A model generated the notes under the pieces. That model was not told the DNA's origin. It made no database searches and saw nothing but the letters and a program-made list of their open reading frames with translations. Source: Kibdelosporangium aridum (GTDB lineage Bacteria; Actinomycetota; Actinomycetes; Mycobacteriales; Pseudonocardiaceae). From it: 64,000 nt of DNA. Every line of letters starts with the position of its first letter. The first letter of the stretch is position 1. The position numbers and the translations under genes are program-made. Below, piece after piece: positions 1-9,479 of this stretch. Location: NCBI RefSeq assembly GCF_900176515.1, contig NZ_FWXV01000005.1:495360-559359 (forward strand). The letters are read 5' to 3'.

Positions 1-1
1 G

Positions 2-862
2 GCGCTGCTCAAACTGGTCTCGATCAAGGTCGGGTTCAGCACCAAGACGTCGAAGGCGACCACGGCCATCGAGCGGCTGAAGATCGTCTGGAACTTCAAC
101 CAGCCCGGGTACTACGGCCTCTACAAGGGAACCCGCGTGGTCCAGGGCACCCACGTATCGCTGAACTGCTCGGCGGTGTCCCGTGCGGGTGAACCCGCGC
201 GCACCGAGTGGGTTCGCAGGCCAGGTGGCACGTACACGACCTTCTCGTTCATCGAGGAGGGGTCCATCAGTTGTGATGACGCCGTCCCGCCCAACACACT
301 CCGCGCCTTGGCCAGGGCGCAACTGGGCTGTGAAGGCGCAAAGCCCAAGCCTCAGCCTGCGCAGATCGGTGGCGGCACGGACTCCGACGTCGGCGTGCAA
401 GGCCTGCCAGCGGGTTTCGTGTGCGAACCGGGCTACTACCGCATCTCCACCGGCAACCAGGACGCGCTCAGCGGTTCTGCTGAGGCCGTCATGCTGCTGC
501 CGTGGACCAATGGGACGCACCAGCACTGGCGGGTGTGCCACAGCCCGTTGACGGCCGAGTTCCCGGAATACGCCTTCCTGGCAAGGAAGACGAATCGATG
601 CCTTGAGGTGCCGAGCAGGCAGGTGGCCGACGGTGTGGCGCTGAAGGTGGACGGGTGCAAGGGCAGCGTCAACGACAAGCACCACCGGTTCTACGTCTAC
701 AAGGACGTGGCGCCGTCCAACGCGGTAGGCATCCAGAACATGCACTCGATGTCGATGATCGCACCGCTGAACGGCGAACCCGGGCCCGAAGTTCCGTTGG
801 CGCAGTACGCTTCCGGCCAGGAGAACGGCTCCGGCACGTTCCAGCTGGAGAAACTGCCGTAG
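2..862 (+). CDS. Secreted protein, 5' partial, with ricin-like C-terminal region
   Basis: The open frame runs in from the left edge, so the N-terminus and any signal peptide are missing; about 286 codons remain. I do not recognise the N-terminal two thirds. It is rich in aromatic and polar residues, with scattered cysteines that suggest a disulfide-bonded exported protein. The last third has an NRCLEV stretch, a later DGC and a closing hydrophobic/aromatic pattern like a beta-trefoil (ricin B-type) carbohydrate-binding repeat, but the canonical QxW repeats are not clear. Stop TAG at 860-862. The next gene starts 126 bp downstream in the same direction, so they need not be co-transcribed. Function unknown; a role in binding extracellular sugar is a weak inference. 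Confidence 0.7.
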   Translation, partial: ALLKLVSIKVGFSTKTSKATTAIERLKIVWNFNQPGYYGLYKGTRVVQGTHVSLNCSAVSRAGEPARTEWVRRPGGTYTTFSFIEEGSISCDDAVPPNTLRALARAQLGCEGAKPKPQPAQIGGGTDSDVGVQGLPAGFVCEPGYYRISTGNQDALSGSAEAVMLLPWTNGTHQHWRVCHSPLTAEFPEYAFLARKTNRCLEVPSRQVADGVALKVDGCKGSVNDKHHRFYVYKDVAPSNAVGIQNMHSMSMIAPLNGEPGPEVPLAQYASGQENGSGTFQLEKLP

Positions 863-988
863 CGCCGGCGTTGCCTCGCGGGCGGTGCGTGCGCTCGCGA
901 GGCAACGGCGAGTTCTCGACACCCTGCGACTCGTTTCATGCGGTTGAATCTGATTCAACGTTCAACGACTTTCACGGGGCAGGGGAAA

Positions 989-2320
989 ATGTCGCAGCGA
1001 CTACTGATCAGCAACGGGTACGTGGTGTCGGTCGACCCGCAGGTCGGCAACCGGCGCGCGGACGTGCTGGTCGAGAACGGCAAGATCACCGCCATCGGCA
1101 CCGGCCTGCCGACCGGCGACGCGGAGGTCATCGACGCGACAGGCACCGTCGTGATCCCCGGCTTCGTCGACACGCACCGGCACACCTGGCAGACCGCGGT
1201 GCGTGGGCTGCTGCCGAGCTGCACGCTCGACGAGTACATCGGCGTGATGATCGCCAAGCTCGGCGGGATCTACCGGGCCGAGGACGTCTACGTCGGCAAC
1301 CTGATCGGCTCGTTGGAGGCGCTGAACGCGGGCATCACCACGCTCGTCGACTGGTCGCACTGCAACAACACACCCGAACACGCCGACGCGGCGATCCGTG
1401 GACTGACCGAGGCCGGCATCCGGTCGATGTACGCGCACGGAACGCCTGCTCGTCTTGACTACTTGACGGACGCGTCCAAACCTCACCCGGAGGACGCCCG
1501 TCGCGTCCGCGAGCAGTACTTCTCCTCGTCCGACGGGCTGCTGACGTTCGCACTCGCCCTGCGGGGACCGGGCTTCGGGCCAGCCGAAGTGTACGAAAAA
1601 GACTGGCAGCTGGCACGTGAGCTGGACGCCCGGATCACCGTGCACGCGGGCATGCGGGTGACCGGGCTACGCACGGAACCGATCAATGACCTGCAGCGGT
1701 CCGGACTGCTCGGCCCGGACACAACGTATGTGCACGTCAACGAGTTGAGCGAGGACGAGTTCAAGCTGGTCGCGGACAGCGGCGGCACGGTGTCCATCGC
1801 CCCCTATGTCGAGATGATCATGGGGCACGGGCATCCGCCGACCAGCCGCTCACTGGCCGCGGGTCTTGCCCCGGCGCTCAGTGTGGACGTCGTGAGCACG
1901 GTTCCCGGCGACATGTTCACGCAGATGCGGACCACGTTGGCGCAGGACCGTATTCAGAGTTTCGGCGACGACCCGGATGTCCCGTTCCAGGCGACGTTGA
2001 CGGCCGAGGACGTCCTTCAGTTCGCGACTCGCAACGGCGCCGCGGCGTGTGGTCTCGACCATCGGACCGGGACGTTGACCGTCGGCAAGGACGCCGACAT
2101 CGTGTTGATCCGTGCGGACAGCATCAACACCATGCCATTGGTCGACCCCGTCAGCACCGTCGTCACCAGCGCGGACACATCTAATGTGGACACCGTGATC
2201 GTCGGCGGGGAGATCCGCAAACGCGACGGCAAGCTCGTCGGCGTGGACATGGCACGGCTTCGGACACTCGCCGAGAATTCCCGCGACTGGGTCATCGCCG
2301 AGGCAGGGCTAGCACTTTAG
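989..2320 (+). CDS. Metal-dependent amidohydrolase (cytosine/8-oxoguanine deaminase-like)
   Basis: 443 aa. It begins with the small beta-sandwich typical of amidohydrolases, followed by the metal-binding DTHRH motif (His63, His65), a VHAG motif on a later strand and a long C-terminal sandwich strand region ending in a VDTVIVGGEIRK-type segment. This is the layout of the ATZ/TRZ-type deaminase and chlorohydrolase subfamily, which hydrolyses C-N bonds in heterocycles or guanidino/urea compounds. The substrate cannot be told from sequence. An in-frame ATG at 938 is possible, but ATG 989 has an AGGGG ribosome-binding sequence just upstream and gives the normal N-terminus. Cytoplasmic, no signal peptide. 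Its 3' end overlaps the convergent solute-binding protein gene by 12 bp. Confidence 0.88.
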   Translation: MSQRLLISNGYVVSVDPQVGNRRADVLVENGKITAIGTGLPTGDAEVIDATGTVVIPGFVDTHRHTWQTAVRGLLPSCTLDEYIGVMIAKLGGIYRAEDVYVGNLIGSLEALNAGITTLVDWSHCNNTPEHADAAIRGLTEAGIRSMYAHGTPARLDYLTDASKPHPEDARRVREQYFSSSDGLLTFALALRGPGFGPAEVYEKDWQLARELDARITVHAGMRVTGLRTEPINDLQRSGLLGPDTTYVHVNELSEDEFKLVADSGGTVSIAPYVEMIMGHGHPPTSRSLAAGLAPALSVDVVSTVPGDMFTQMRTTLAQDRIQSFGDDPDVPFQATLTAEDVLQFATRNGAAACGLDHRTGTLTVGKDADIVLIRADSINTMPLVDPVSTVVTSADTSNVDTVIVGGEIRKRDGKLVGVDMARLRTLAENSRDWVIAEAGLAL

Positions 2321-3568
2321 GGCGTCGGTTAGCCGCTGGGTGGCGTCAGGCGGCAGCCCGCCGCCACTCAGCAGCATCGGCCTGACGATGCCGCGGAACG
2401 TCTCGGCGAACCGGACGTAGCACGGGGTCACCGGGCGGAGTTTGGCGTTGTTGATGGCATCCAGCAGCACTTCGGCATAAGGGCGTTGGCGCTGGACCTC
2501 GGCATCTCGGTACACGACTTCGCGCGTGGCCGCGAACCCGCCACGCTCGAAGAGGATCTGCTGGCTGCGTGGGCTGGTGAGGAACTCGATCAACGCGCGA
2601 GCCGCGCGCGGCTTGGTGGATTTGCTGGACACGGCAAGGTTCTGGCCGCCGAGCACGCTGGGACCGGGCAGCGCGGCCACGGCGAAGAAGGCGGGTTGAT
2701 TGGCGTCATCCGCCGCCAGGCTCTGCAGATTGCGGAACGCCACCGGCCAGTTGCGCATGAACGCGACCTTGCCCTCGCCGAACGCGGTCATGCTCGAGGT
2801 TTCGTCGTGGTCTGGTGCTTCCGGCAGGATCAGGCGCGGATTGCTTGTCGCGCGCAGTCCGTCGGCGAGTCTGCGCAGGCCAGCGCGAGCCTCAGGCGAG
2901 TCGATGCGCACCGTGCCTTGCTCGTCGACGACCTCGCCGCCCTCGTCCCAGATCGCTTCCAGGGCGTTGACCACCAATCCTTCGTAGTCGGCGAGCTGCG
3001 CGGTGTAGCCCGCCGCCAGGCTGGTGTTGTGCGGCTCGGCGAACAGCCGCCGCGTCTCGTCGGCGATGTCGTCCCATGTGGACGGCTTCTTCACGCCGGG
3101 ATTGCGGTAGTACATCAGACCTGCGTCGGCGTTGAACGGCAACGCCCACAGTTTCCCTTCATACCGGGCGGTCCGCAGTGGCTTGGCCAGGAAGCCGTCC
3201 GTGTTCACGTCCTCAAGCGGCAGCACGTAACCGCGTTCGGCGAACAAAGCCGTCCATGCCACGTCGAGGTTGTAGACGTCAACATCGGCACTGTTGGACT
3301 GGGCGTGCGCGACCATCTCGGTGTACTGCTCGTCCGCGCCGAGCGGAAGTTCTTTGATCTTCGCCTGGTTGTTCGGGTGCATCTGGTTCCACTGGTCGAC
3401 CAGTTCCTTGCGCTGGCCGCCGTTGCTCTGGTCCTTGCCGGACATGATCACCAGCTCGCCTGGTTCGAGCCCGGCCTCATCCGGCGATGGCCACGCCACC
3501 AGTGCCCAGACCAAAGCGGTGGCCAACACACCCGCCGACGCGCCGAGCCCGAACGATGACCACTTCAC
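2309..3568 (-). CDS. Extracellular solute-binding protein (ABC sugar-type)
   Basis: 419 aa. A hydrophobic helix at residues 5-23 is a membrane anchor or signal; no lipobox cysteine follows it. The rest resembles family 1 extracellular solute-binding proteins: an early IMSGKDQSNGG segment, a VDVYNLDVAW motif, an ALPFNADAGLMYYRN segment and a C-terminal LIEFLTSPRSQ motif. Such proteins deliver sugars or oligosaccharides to ABC permeases, but no permease or ATPase gene lies nearby. The GTG start at 3568 is chosen because GGGGAGG precedes it by 7 bases; upstream codons overlap the preceding gene. It sits 17 bp downstream of the VWA gene and is probably co-transcribed with it, so it may work with that protein rather than with a classic transporter. 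Confidence 0.85.
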   Translation of the reverse strand: MKWSSFGLGASAGVLATALVWALVAWPSPDEAGLEPGELVIMSGKDQSNGGQRKELVDQWNQMHPNNQAKIKELPLGADEQYTEMVAHAQSNSADVDVYNLDVAWTALFAERGYVLPLEDVNTDGFLAKPLRTARYEGKLWALPFNADAGLMYYRNPGVKKPSTWDDIADETRRLFAEPHNTSLAAGYTAQLADYEGLVVNALEAIWDEGGEVVDEQGTVRIDSPEARAGLRRLADGLRATSNPRLILPEAPDHDETSSMTAFGEGKVAFMRNWPVAFRNLQSLAADDANQPAFFAVAALPGPSVLGGQNLAVSSKSTKPRAARALIEFLTSPRSQQILFERGGFAATREVVYRDAEVQRQRPYAEVLLDAINNAKLRPVTPCYVRFAETFRGIVRPMLLSGGGLPPDATQRLTDALKC

Positions 3569-3585
3569 TGTCGAGTCCTCCCCAG

Positions 3586-5445
3586 TCACACGCCCTGCAG
3601 CAGGCTGGCCAGGTCGGCGGACAACGTGTCCACACCTGCCTGACGGCATCCGCCGCCGGTCCTGCTCGTCAGGTCCATCAACACCTGGGTCCCGCAATTG
3701 GCCTCACCGAAGGCCAGCACAAGCACCCGCACTCCGGTCTGCGCGGCCAATTGGTCCGGTGACACGTCGTTCACGTTGTTGTTGCCGTCGGTCACAAGAA
3801 CCAAGACGCCGCCCTGGCCCACGGTGTGCATGCCATCGAGGATCGCGCGATGCTGCGGCGTGTTCCCGGCGGGCTGGACCTGCCCGATCGAGGCCAGGTC
3901 GACCTGGCGCACACCCATCGTCGAGGAGAAGACGTTGTACGACATCGGGGCGTGTTTACCCGCCACCTCGGTGATCGCCTTGACGGCCAGTTCGTACCGG
4001 GTTTCCGCACCGACGCGTTCGCGCATCGAACCGGATGCGTCCAACGAGATCAGCACCCGTCCGGTCGTGCGGACTGCTTGCTGGATCGTGAGGAGCTCCG
4101 CGCGAACCCCAGCAGGGGGACTGGTCAGCTTGTCCTTGGCGTTGGCCACCGGTCCGCCTTGCAGCACACCGTTTTCCTCCGACAGCGGCGCCTGCAGCGG
4201 TGTTCCCGGTGGCGGGCGGAGCCGTTGCAACACCATCGCGGTACGGCCATCCGGGCTGTCCAGCCAGGATTTGAAATCCTCGGCGGCCTTCTCCTGCGCG
4301 GCGCTGCGCCGCACGCCTGCCCACTGCAGCATCACCAGCGGGAGATCCAAGGTGTGCGTGTCCACTGGGTACACCGCGAACATGCACTTTTCCGGGCCGT
4401 TACGGGCATCGCAGCCACGACCGCGGGCACCGCGCCGGACTTCCTCGTTGTACCGGATCAGGTCCAGCTCGGAGAGGACCATCGCCGCGGCGGAGGGGCC
4501 GAGTTCATGTTGCCTGCGCAGCAAGGCTGCGACGCTCCCACCGGGAGGATACTGGCCTGCCCGCATGGAACTGTCCAACCAGGATTCGATCGACCGCGCC
4601 CGTTCCGGACTCGATCGCAAGTGGACCGTGCCGCCTTCGCTGGCGTAGATCGCCACGGTGGCGAACTCGCTGACGGTCGACCTGGCCGGCCGGACAAGGC
4701 CGATTCCGGCTTCCTGCAGCTGCCGGATCAGCGCGGCCCACGTCTGTCCTTTCCATTCCGGCTGCTTCGGGTCGATCCCGCTGGCCGCGGGCACCGCGAG
4801 GACGACAGGGGTCGACCCGATCGAGTCCGTGATCTTCATCCCTGGGCCGAACCTGGTGATCTGACCGCGGGTGTACACCTCGTCCACGTGCATCTTGGTC
4901 TCCGGCAGCCAGATGTCCGGCCGCGGCGCCTCACGCAGGTACTCGTCGGTCCACTCGGCACTGATCCCTTCGGCCGCCCTGGCCGCGGGCATCGCGGACA
5001 CGTGGACTTCCACCGGACGGCAATCGCCGTTCCGTTCGGCCACGGCGTCCTCGAACTGGTTTGCCAGGGTCCGGTAGGGCGCCAGCAGCTCCGGTGTCGT
5101 CAGCGCCTTGACCTGCGTCGACTGTGCACAGGGGACGAACACGTCCTCGATCGCCTGCGCGATCCAGGGTTTCGCCACCCACATCACGCCACTTGCCACC
5201 GCGCCAACGACAACCACGGCACCGATCCGCCGATACGGCAGTCTGCGCAGCCAGCGCAGCACGAGTTCGACCATTCCGGCGCCGACCACGGCGAGAAGCA
5301 ACGCGCCGAGCGTGAACGCAGTCCAGCCGAGCACACCGTCCGGTGGGTCTGTCACAACGGCGACAGTGACTGTCCCGATGGCGATGAGCGCGGCGTTGAT
5401 CACCTTGGTCCGGCCGGGTTCCGCCGATGGAACTTGACCGTTCAT
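3586..5445 (-). CDS. Membrane protein with solute-binding and von Willebrand A domains
   Basis: 619 aa from ATG 5445. Three hydrophobic helices lie within about the first 100 residues. A large extracellular region like a periplasmic binding protein follows, then a C-terminal von Willebrand factor A domain. The VWA domain has the metal-ion-dependent adhesion motif DASGS (in LISLDASGSM) and a later LVTDGNNN strand. Actinomycete proteins combining substrate-binding and VWA modules are known as a family, but their role is unsettled; surface adhesion or sensing of a ligand is likely. The start is uncertain: a GGGGAGG lies 13 bases upstream of ATG 5445, and GTG 5457 is an alternative. First gene of a two-gene operon with the solute-binding protein downstream. 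Confidence 0.82.
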   Translation of the reverse strand: MNGQVPSAEPGRTKVINAALIAIGTVTVAVVTDPPDGVLGWTAFTLGALLLAVVGAGMVELVLRWLRRLPYRRIGAVVVVGAVASGVMWVAKPWIAQAIEDVFVPCAQSTQVKALTTPELLAPYRTLANQFEDAVAERNGDCRPVEVHVSAMPAARAAEGISAEWTDEYLREAPRPDIWLPETKMHVDEVYTRGQITRFGPGMKITDSIGSTPVVLAVPAASGIDPKQPEWKGQTWAALIRQLQEAGIGLVRPARSTVSEFATVAIYASEGGTVHLRSSPERARSIESWLDSSMRAGQYPPGGSVAALLRRQHELGPSAAAMVLSELDLIRYNEEVRRGARGRGCDARNGPEKCMFAVYPVDTHTLDLPLVMLQWAGVRRSAAQEKAAEDFKSWLDSPDGRTAMVLQRLRPPPGTPLQAPLSEENGVLQGGPVANAKDKLTSPPAGVRAELLTIQQAVRTTGRVLISLDASGSMRERVGAETRYELAVKAITEVAGKHAPMSYNVFSSTMGVRQVDLASIGQVQPAGNTPQHRAILDGMHTVGQGGVLVLVTDGNNNVNDVSPDQLAAQTGVRVLVLAFGEANCGTQVLMDLTSRTGGGCRQAGVDTLSADLASLLQGV

Positions 5446-5580
5446 CGTGTCGAGCACACCTCCCCGGGCAGACACCTTAGGCGGCGAGGGAAGGAGCTTT
5501 CCGTTTTCGGCCACTTCCGGACAGACAATCACTCTGCAGGACCAGCGGAACCATCCGAACGGGTTGTGGCTCTGCCTGGT

Positions 5581-7011
5581 ATGGATCGAAGAACTCTGCT
5601 ACGCGTAGCCGCGGCCGTTCCGGCGGCTTCCGCTGTCGGCGTTTCGTCAGCGTGGGGTGCCGCGGCGAGCGGTAACCGCGTTGTGGTGCTGGGTGCGGGC
5701 TTGGCGGGACTGACCGCCGCGTACAACTTGATGCGACACGGATACGACGTGATCGTCCTGGAAGCACAGAACCGCCCTGGCGGGCGCGTGCAGACCGCAC
5801 GGGAGGGATTCGTGCGCGGCGGGCACGCGGAGCTCGGCGCTATCCGGATCTTCGAGACGCACGAGCACACCCTCAAGTACGTCAACGAATTCGGACTGCA
5901 GCTGGTGCCCTACGACACCGGTCAGCGGGCGTACTTCATCCAGGGCAAGCGGTTCCTGCACCCGCCACAGGGAACCGCGTGGCCGCTGGACGGGTTCGGG
6001 CCGGGGGAGCAGCCCGATCCGGTCACGCGGATCTTCGAGATCCTCGGGTCGGGAATCGCGAAGCTCGGCAACGTGTTCGACCCCGGCTGGCCGGGAAGCG
6101 TGCCGTCGGCCGTCGAACTCGACCAGCACACGCTCGCCTCCTACGGGCGTTCGTTGGGTGCGTCGAACACGTTGCTGGAGATGTTCTACGCCCAGGAAGG
6201 CCGATGCGGGGAGTGGAACGCGGCAGCAGTTCTGGCGATGGAGGCCGTCAGTTTCGGCTCCACCCCGCAGAGCATCAAGGGCGGCAACGACAAGCTGCCG
6301 TACGCCTTCGCAGCCGCGCTGGGCAAGCGGATCAAGTACAACAGCGAGGTCATCCGGATATCCCAAGACGAACGTTCGGTCCGGATTGGATATCGGGACC
6401 GCTCCGGGCGCCACGAGATCCGCGCCGATCGCTGCGTGTGCGCTCTGCCGTTCGCGCCATTACGCCGCGTATCGACGGATTTCACCGGCACCAAGGCCGA
6501 CGCGATCGCCAAACTGCGGTACTTCCCGGCCGCGCGCTGCTACTTCCAGACCCGCAGCCGGTTCTGGGAGAAGGATCCACTCGGGCCGCTCGGCGGCGTC
6601 AACCTCGTCGGTACCGACACGATGGCGGGCCGCATCTGGAACACCAGCTCGCAACAGGCCGATCCGCGGTTCGGCATGATCCAGAGCTACATGTTCGACA
6701 CGGATGCCCTGGCGTACGCCGGATACGGCCGTCGCCGGGTCGGCAGGATGCGCACGATGGTCGAGAACTTGTTGCCTGGCAGCAGTGGGCAGCTCATCGG
6801 GTGCGCTGAGAAGGTGTGGCAGGAGGACCCGTGGGCAGGTGGCGGTTGGGGCTGGACTCGTCCCGGCGAACTGACCTGGATGCGTCCGGCGATGATGCAG
6901 CCCGCAGGGCGAGTGCATTTCGCGGGCGAGCACACGTCACTGTGGATCGCGTGGATGAACGGCGCCATCGAGTCAGGTGAACGGGTGACGCAGGAGATCC
7001 TCGCGGCCTAG
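5581..7011 (+). CDS. Flavin monoamine / L-amino-acid oxidase, Tat-exported
   Basis: 476 aa. The N-terminus MDRRTLLRVAAAVPAASAVG is a twin-arginine signal. The FAD-binding GAGLAGLTAAYNL Rossmann motif and the EAQNRPGGRVQT motif follow directly, and the C-terminus has the AGEHTSLWIAWMNGAIESG flavin-binding segment. This is the flavin-containing amine oxidase family (L-amino acid oxidase, monoamine oxidase, tryptophan oxidase), which oxidatively deaminates an amine to an aldehyde or keto acid, ammonia and hydrogen peroxide. Tat export means FAD is loaded before secretion. The frame stays open far upstream to 3826, but that stretch is antisense to the VWA gene; ATG 5581 is the biological start. 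Its stop overlaps the stop of the convergent lysyl-oxidase-like gene, another amine oxidase type. Confidence 0.9.
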   Translation: MDRRTLLRVAAAVPAASAVGVSSAWGAAASGNRVVVLGAGLAGLTAAYNLMRHGYDVIVLEAQNRPGGRVQTAREGFVRGGHAELGAIRIFETHEHTLKYVNEFGLQLVPYDTGQRAYFIQGKRFLHPPQGTAWPLDGFGPGEQPDPVTRIFEILGSGIAKLGNVFDPGWPGSVPSAVELDQHTLASYGRSLGASNTLLEMFYAQEGRCGEWNAAAVLAMEAVSFGSTPQSIKGGNDKLPYAFAAALGKRIKYNSEVIRISQDERSVRIGYRDRSGRHEIRADRCVCALPFAPLRRVSTDFTGTKADAIAKLRYFPAARCYFQTRSRFWEKDPLGPLGGVNLVGTDTMAGRIWNTSSQQADPRFGMIQSYMFDTDALAYAGYGRRRVGRMRTMVENLLPGSSGQLIGCAEKVWQEDPWAGGGWGWTRPGELTWMRPAMMQPAGRVHFAGEHTSLWIAWMNGAIESGERVTQEILAA

Positions 7012-8015
7012 TGGTGCCGGCGGTGCTGCTTCGGGTGGTGGATCTGGTCGCTGGACACCCTGGGGCGCAGGTCTTTCCCGGTCGCGCAGCGGTCCGCGCC
7101 CGGGCAGCCGCGCAACAGGGTGACCTTCGGCGGCTTGGTGATCACGGTGGGCGCGTGGTGGGCGCGATCCGGCCACTGGATGGCGAAGGCCATCGACGAG
7201 GTGTTGTTGTCGTAGTTGGTCTCCAGCAGGGACCGGTTCGCGTTCACCGTGTTGACCAGGTCGTACGTCCCCGACGGGACGTGCGTGATGTCCAGCCACT
7301 GGAAGTCGACGTCGTAGCGGTAGTCATCGCCGTTGCCGACCGAGATGCCGACTTTGACGTCGGTCACTGACGGATCCTTGAAGGCGCATTGGTTGTCCTG
7401 CAAGTACTCCGACAGCCGGTACTCGGGGGTGTCGGCGTCGCGGGCCGCGTTCGGCAGGGTGTCGAAGTCGGCGTTGATGTACCGGTCGCCGAGGCAGAAG
7501 CCGTTCTTGCGGTCGCGTACAACGGTTTCGCCGTCAGGGGTGCGCAGCTGCATCTGTTCGAAGCCCATCAGGTGCCAATGCTGGTGCATCGGCGCGGGTT
7601 CGTAGTACATCGAGTTCGCCGTCTGCTGCCGGGCCTCGGTGTAGGACGCCGGGATCTGGCCGTGTCTGCCTTCCTGGAAGGCTTGCCGGACGTCCATTGT
7701 GTCCGATTGGACGTCCCGGCGGCCGAACAGCAGCAGCGGTCCGTCGCCGACGTTGTCCTCAGCCGTGGTGAACCGCAGTCGTACGGCCCGGATCGCGCCG
7801 GAGGTGACACAGTCCCCGTTCGGCGCGTCCGGGTCCGTGACCATGCAGACGTCCCAGTCGTAGCACTCGGACGGGTCGCCGGCGTACCCACCGGGACAGC
7901 CCGGCGGCCCTTGACGCAGGTCCGGAAGCAGCAGCTGCTCGGTCGCGCTTGTCGGGGTGATGACCACGATCGCCGTGAACACCGCCATCGTGCCAGCGAT
8001 CCAGGTCCTTCGCAT
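7008..8015 (-). CDS. Lysyl oxidase-like secreted copper amine oxidase
   Basis: 335 aa with a Sec signal peptide (MRRTWIAGTMAVFTAIVVI, cleavage after about residue 24). The middle contains H144-Q-H146-W-H148 within APMHQHWHLMGFE, the copper-binding HxHxH of the lysyl oxidase family, followed by an NGFCLGD segment and a C-terminal NYDNNTSSMAFAI region. Lysyl oxidases oxidise the epsilon-amino group of lysine in proteins to an aldehyde, using copper and a lysine-tyrosylquinone cofactor. Bacterial homologues occur in actinomycetes and are mostly uncharacterised. Many cysteines fit an extracellular fold. The tail is rich in His and Lys. The gene is convergent with, and overlaps by 4 bp, the flavin amine oxidase gene. 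A 72-bp gap separates its start from the end of the MFS gene. Confidence 0.85.
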   Translation of the reverse strand: MRRTWIAGTMAVFTAIVVITPTSATEQLLLPDLRQGPPGCPGGYAGDPSECYDWDVCMVTDPDAPNGDCVTSGAIRAVRLRFTTAEDNVGDGPLLLFGRRDVQSDTMDVRQAFQEGRHGQIPASYTEARQQTANSMYYEPAPMHQHWHLMGFEQMQLRTPDGETVVRDRKNGFCLGDRYINADFDTLPNAARDADTPEYRLSEYLQDNQCAFKDPSVTDVKVGISVGNGDDYRYDVDFQWLDITHVPSGTYDLVNTVNANRSLLETNYDNNTSSMAFAIQWPDRAHHAPTVITKPPKVTLLRGCPGADRCATGKDLRPRVSSDQIHHPKQHRRHH

Positions 8016-8087
8016 GGCGCCACAGCTTAGTGATCTTCACGTCCGGAATGTCCATCCTGGACGCAGATGCACCCGGCTGGGTGACGA

Positions 8088-9479
8088 CTAGACGAACTCC
8101 GCTTCGCGGGCAGGCAACCACAACGCCGCGAGTGCGGCGGTCACGAGCATCACGCCCGCGCTGACCAATGCCGTCGTGGCCAGCCCGTCGAAGAACGCGG
8201 CCTTGCCGGCCTCCGCGATCGTGCGCCCGCCGAGTTCCGCGGCCATCACGCTACCCAGGATCGCGACCCCCAGTCCCGCGCCGAGCTCGAACGACGTCTC
8301 CTGGATCGCCGCCGCACCACCAGCCCGCTCCGGCGGCGCGCTCGTCATGATCGCCTGCGCGCCCGCGGTGGCGGCGATGCTCGCGCCGATGCCGAGGCCG
8401 ACGAAGCCGAGCACGATGATCACGTTGTCCGAGCTTCCGCCGAGCAGAGCGAACAGGCTGAGCGACACCGCGATCAGGCCGAACGAGCCGGCCAGCGCGA
8501 TCCGCATGCCCAACTTCCGAACGATCGCTCCGGTCAGCGGGGACGCCAGCAGGCTCGCCAGTGCGAGCGGCAGCAGCCACACGCCGGTCGTCAGCGGGCT
8601 GAAGCCTTCGTACACCTGGAAGTACTGCGTCAGGAAGAACACCACGCCGAAGAACCCGAAGAACGACAGCAACACTGAGAGCGTCGCGGCCGTGAACCGC
8701 TTGGCCTTGAACAGCGACAAGTCCAGCAGCGGGCTGTCCAGCCGGTTCTGCCTGCGGATGAACACGGCGCCGAGGACCAGCCCGGCTGCCAGGGCCACCG
8801 CCGCGGTCGTCGAGGCGTGACTGGCCAGTTCCTTGATGCCATAGACGATCCCGACGATCGACGCCATCGACAACACCACACTCGGCGGGTCGAAGCGGCC
8901 CGGGTTCGGGTCGCGCGACTCCGGGACGTGCACGATCGTCAACGCGACGGCCACAACGATGATCGGCAGGCTGGTCAGGAACACCGATCCCCACCAGAAC
9001 CGCTCCAGCATCGCCCCGGCCACGATCGGCCCGATCGCCGCCCCGGCCGCAGCGGTGGACGTCCAGATACCGATCGCGAACGCCCGTTCGCGGTCGTCGG
9101 TGAACACCGTCCGGATGATCGACAACGTGGCCGGCATGATCATTGCCCCGCCGATGCCACGCAGCACGCGCGACAGCAACAAGATCGTCGTGGAGTCCGC
9201 GGCCGCCGCGACCACGGACGCGACGCCGAACAGCACCATTCCCGCGATGAAGAACCGCTTGCGCCCCAGGCGGTCACTCGCAGTGCCCGCCGTGACCAGC
9301 AAACCGGCCACGACCAGCGAATACAGGTCCACGATCCACAGCAGTCCGGTCGCGCTCGGCCGCAGCGACGCGGCGATCGCGGGCAGCGCGACGTTGAGGA
9401 TCGTGTTGTCCATCGCCACGAGCAGCAGCCCGCTGCACATCAGCCCCAGAACGAGCCAGCGATTGTCTCGTACTTTCAT
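8088..9479 (-). CDS. MFS multidrug exporter (DHA2 / EmrB-QacA type)
   Basis: 463 aa, with about 14 predicted membrane helices across the whole length. Motifs include LVAMDNTILNVALPAIA in helix 1 and SDRLGRKR in the first cytoplasmic loop, the signature of proton-driven drug exporters of the major facilitator superfamily. ATG 9479 gives the correct N-terminus MKVRDNRWLVLGL; upstream codons belong to the shared promoter. The divergent TetR gene begins 41 bp away, and a perfect inverted repeat overlaps this start codon, so repression by that TetR is likely. The substrate is unknown and probably a hydrophobic toxic compound. Confidence 0.9.
   Translation of the reverse strand: MKVRDNRWLVLGLMCSGLLLVAMDNTILNVALPAIAASLRPSATGLLWIVDLYSLVVAGLLVTAGTASDRLGRKRFFIAGMVLFGVASVVAAAADSTTILLLSRVLRGIGGAMIMPATLSIIRTVFTDDRERAFAIGIWTSTAAAGAAIGPIVAGAMLERFWWGSVFLTSLPIIVVAVALTIVHVPESRDPNPGRFDPPSVVLSMASIVGIVYGIKELASHASTTAAVALAAGLVLGAVFIRRQNRLDSPLLDLSLFKAKRFTAATLSVLLSFFGFFGVVFFLTQYFQVYEGFSPLTTGVWLLPLALASLLASPLTGAIVRKLGMRIALAGSFGLIAVSLSLFALLGGSSDNVIIVLGFVGLGIGASIAATAGAQAIMTSAPPERAGGAAAIQETSFELGAGLGVAILGSVMAAELGGRTIAEAGKAAFFDGLATTALVSAGVMLVTAALAALWLPAREAEFV

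Noticed and set aside
3826..5580. Long plus-strand frame in front of the flavin amine oxidase gene
   Set aside because: It is antisense to the VWA gene, Arg/His/Pro-rich and lacks any domain; the Tat signal at 5581 marks the true start.
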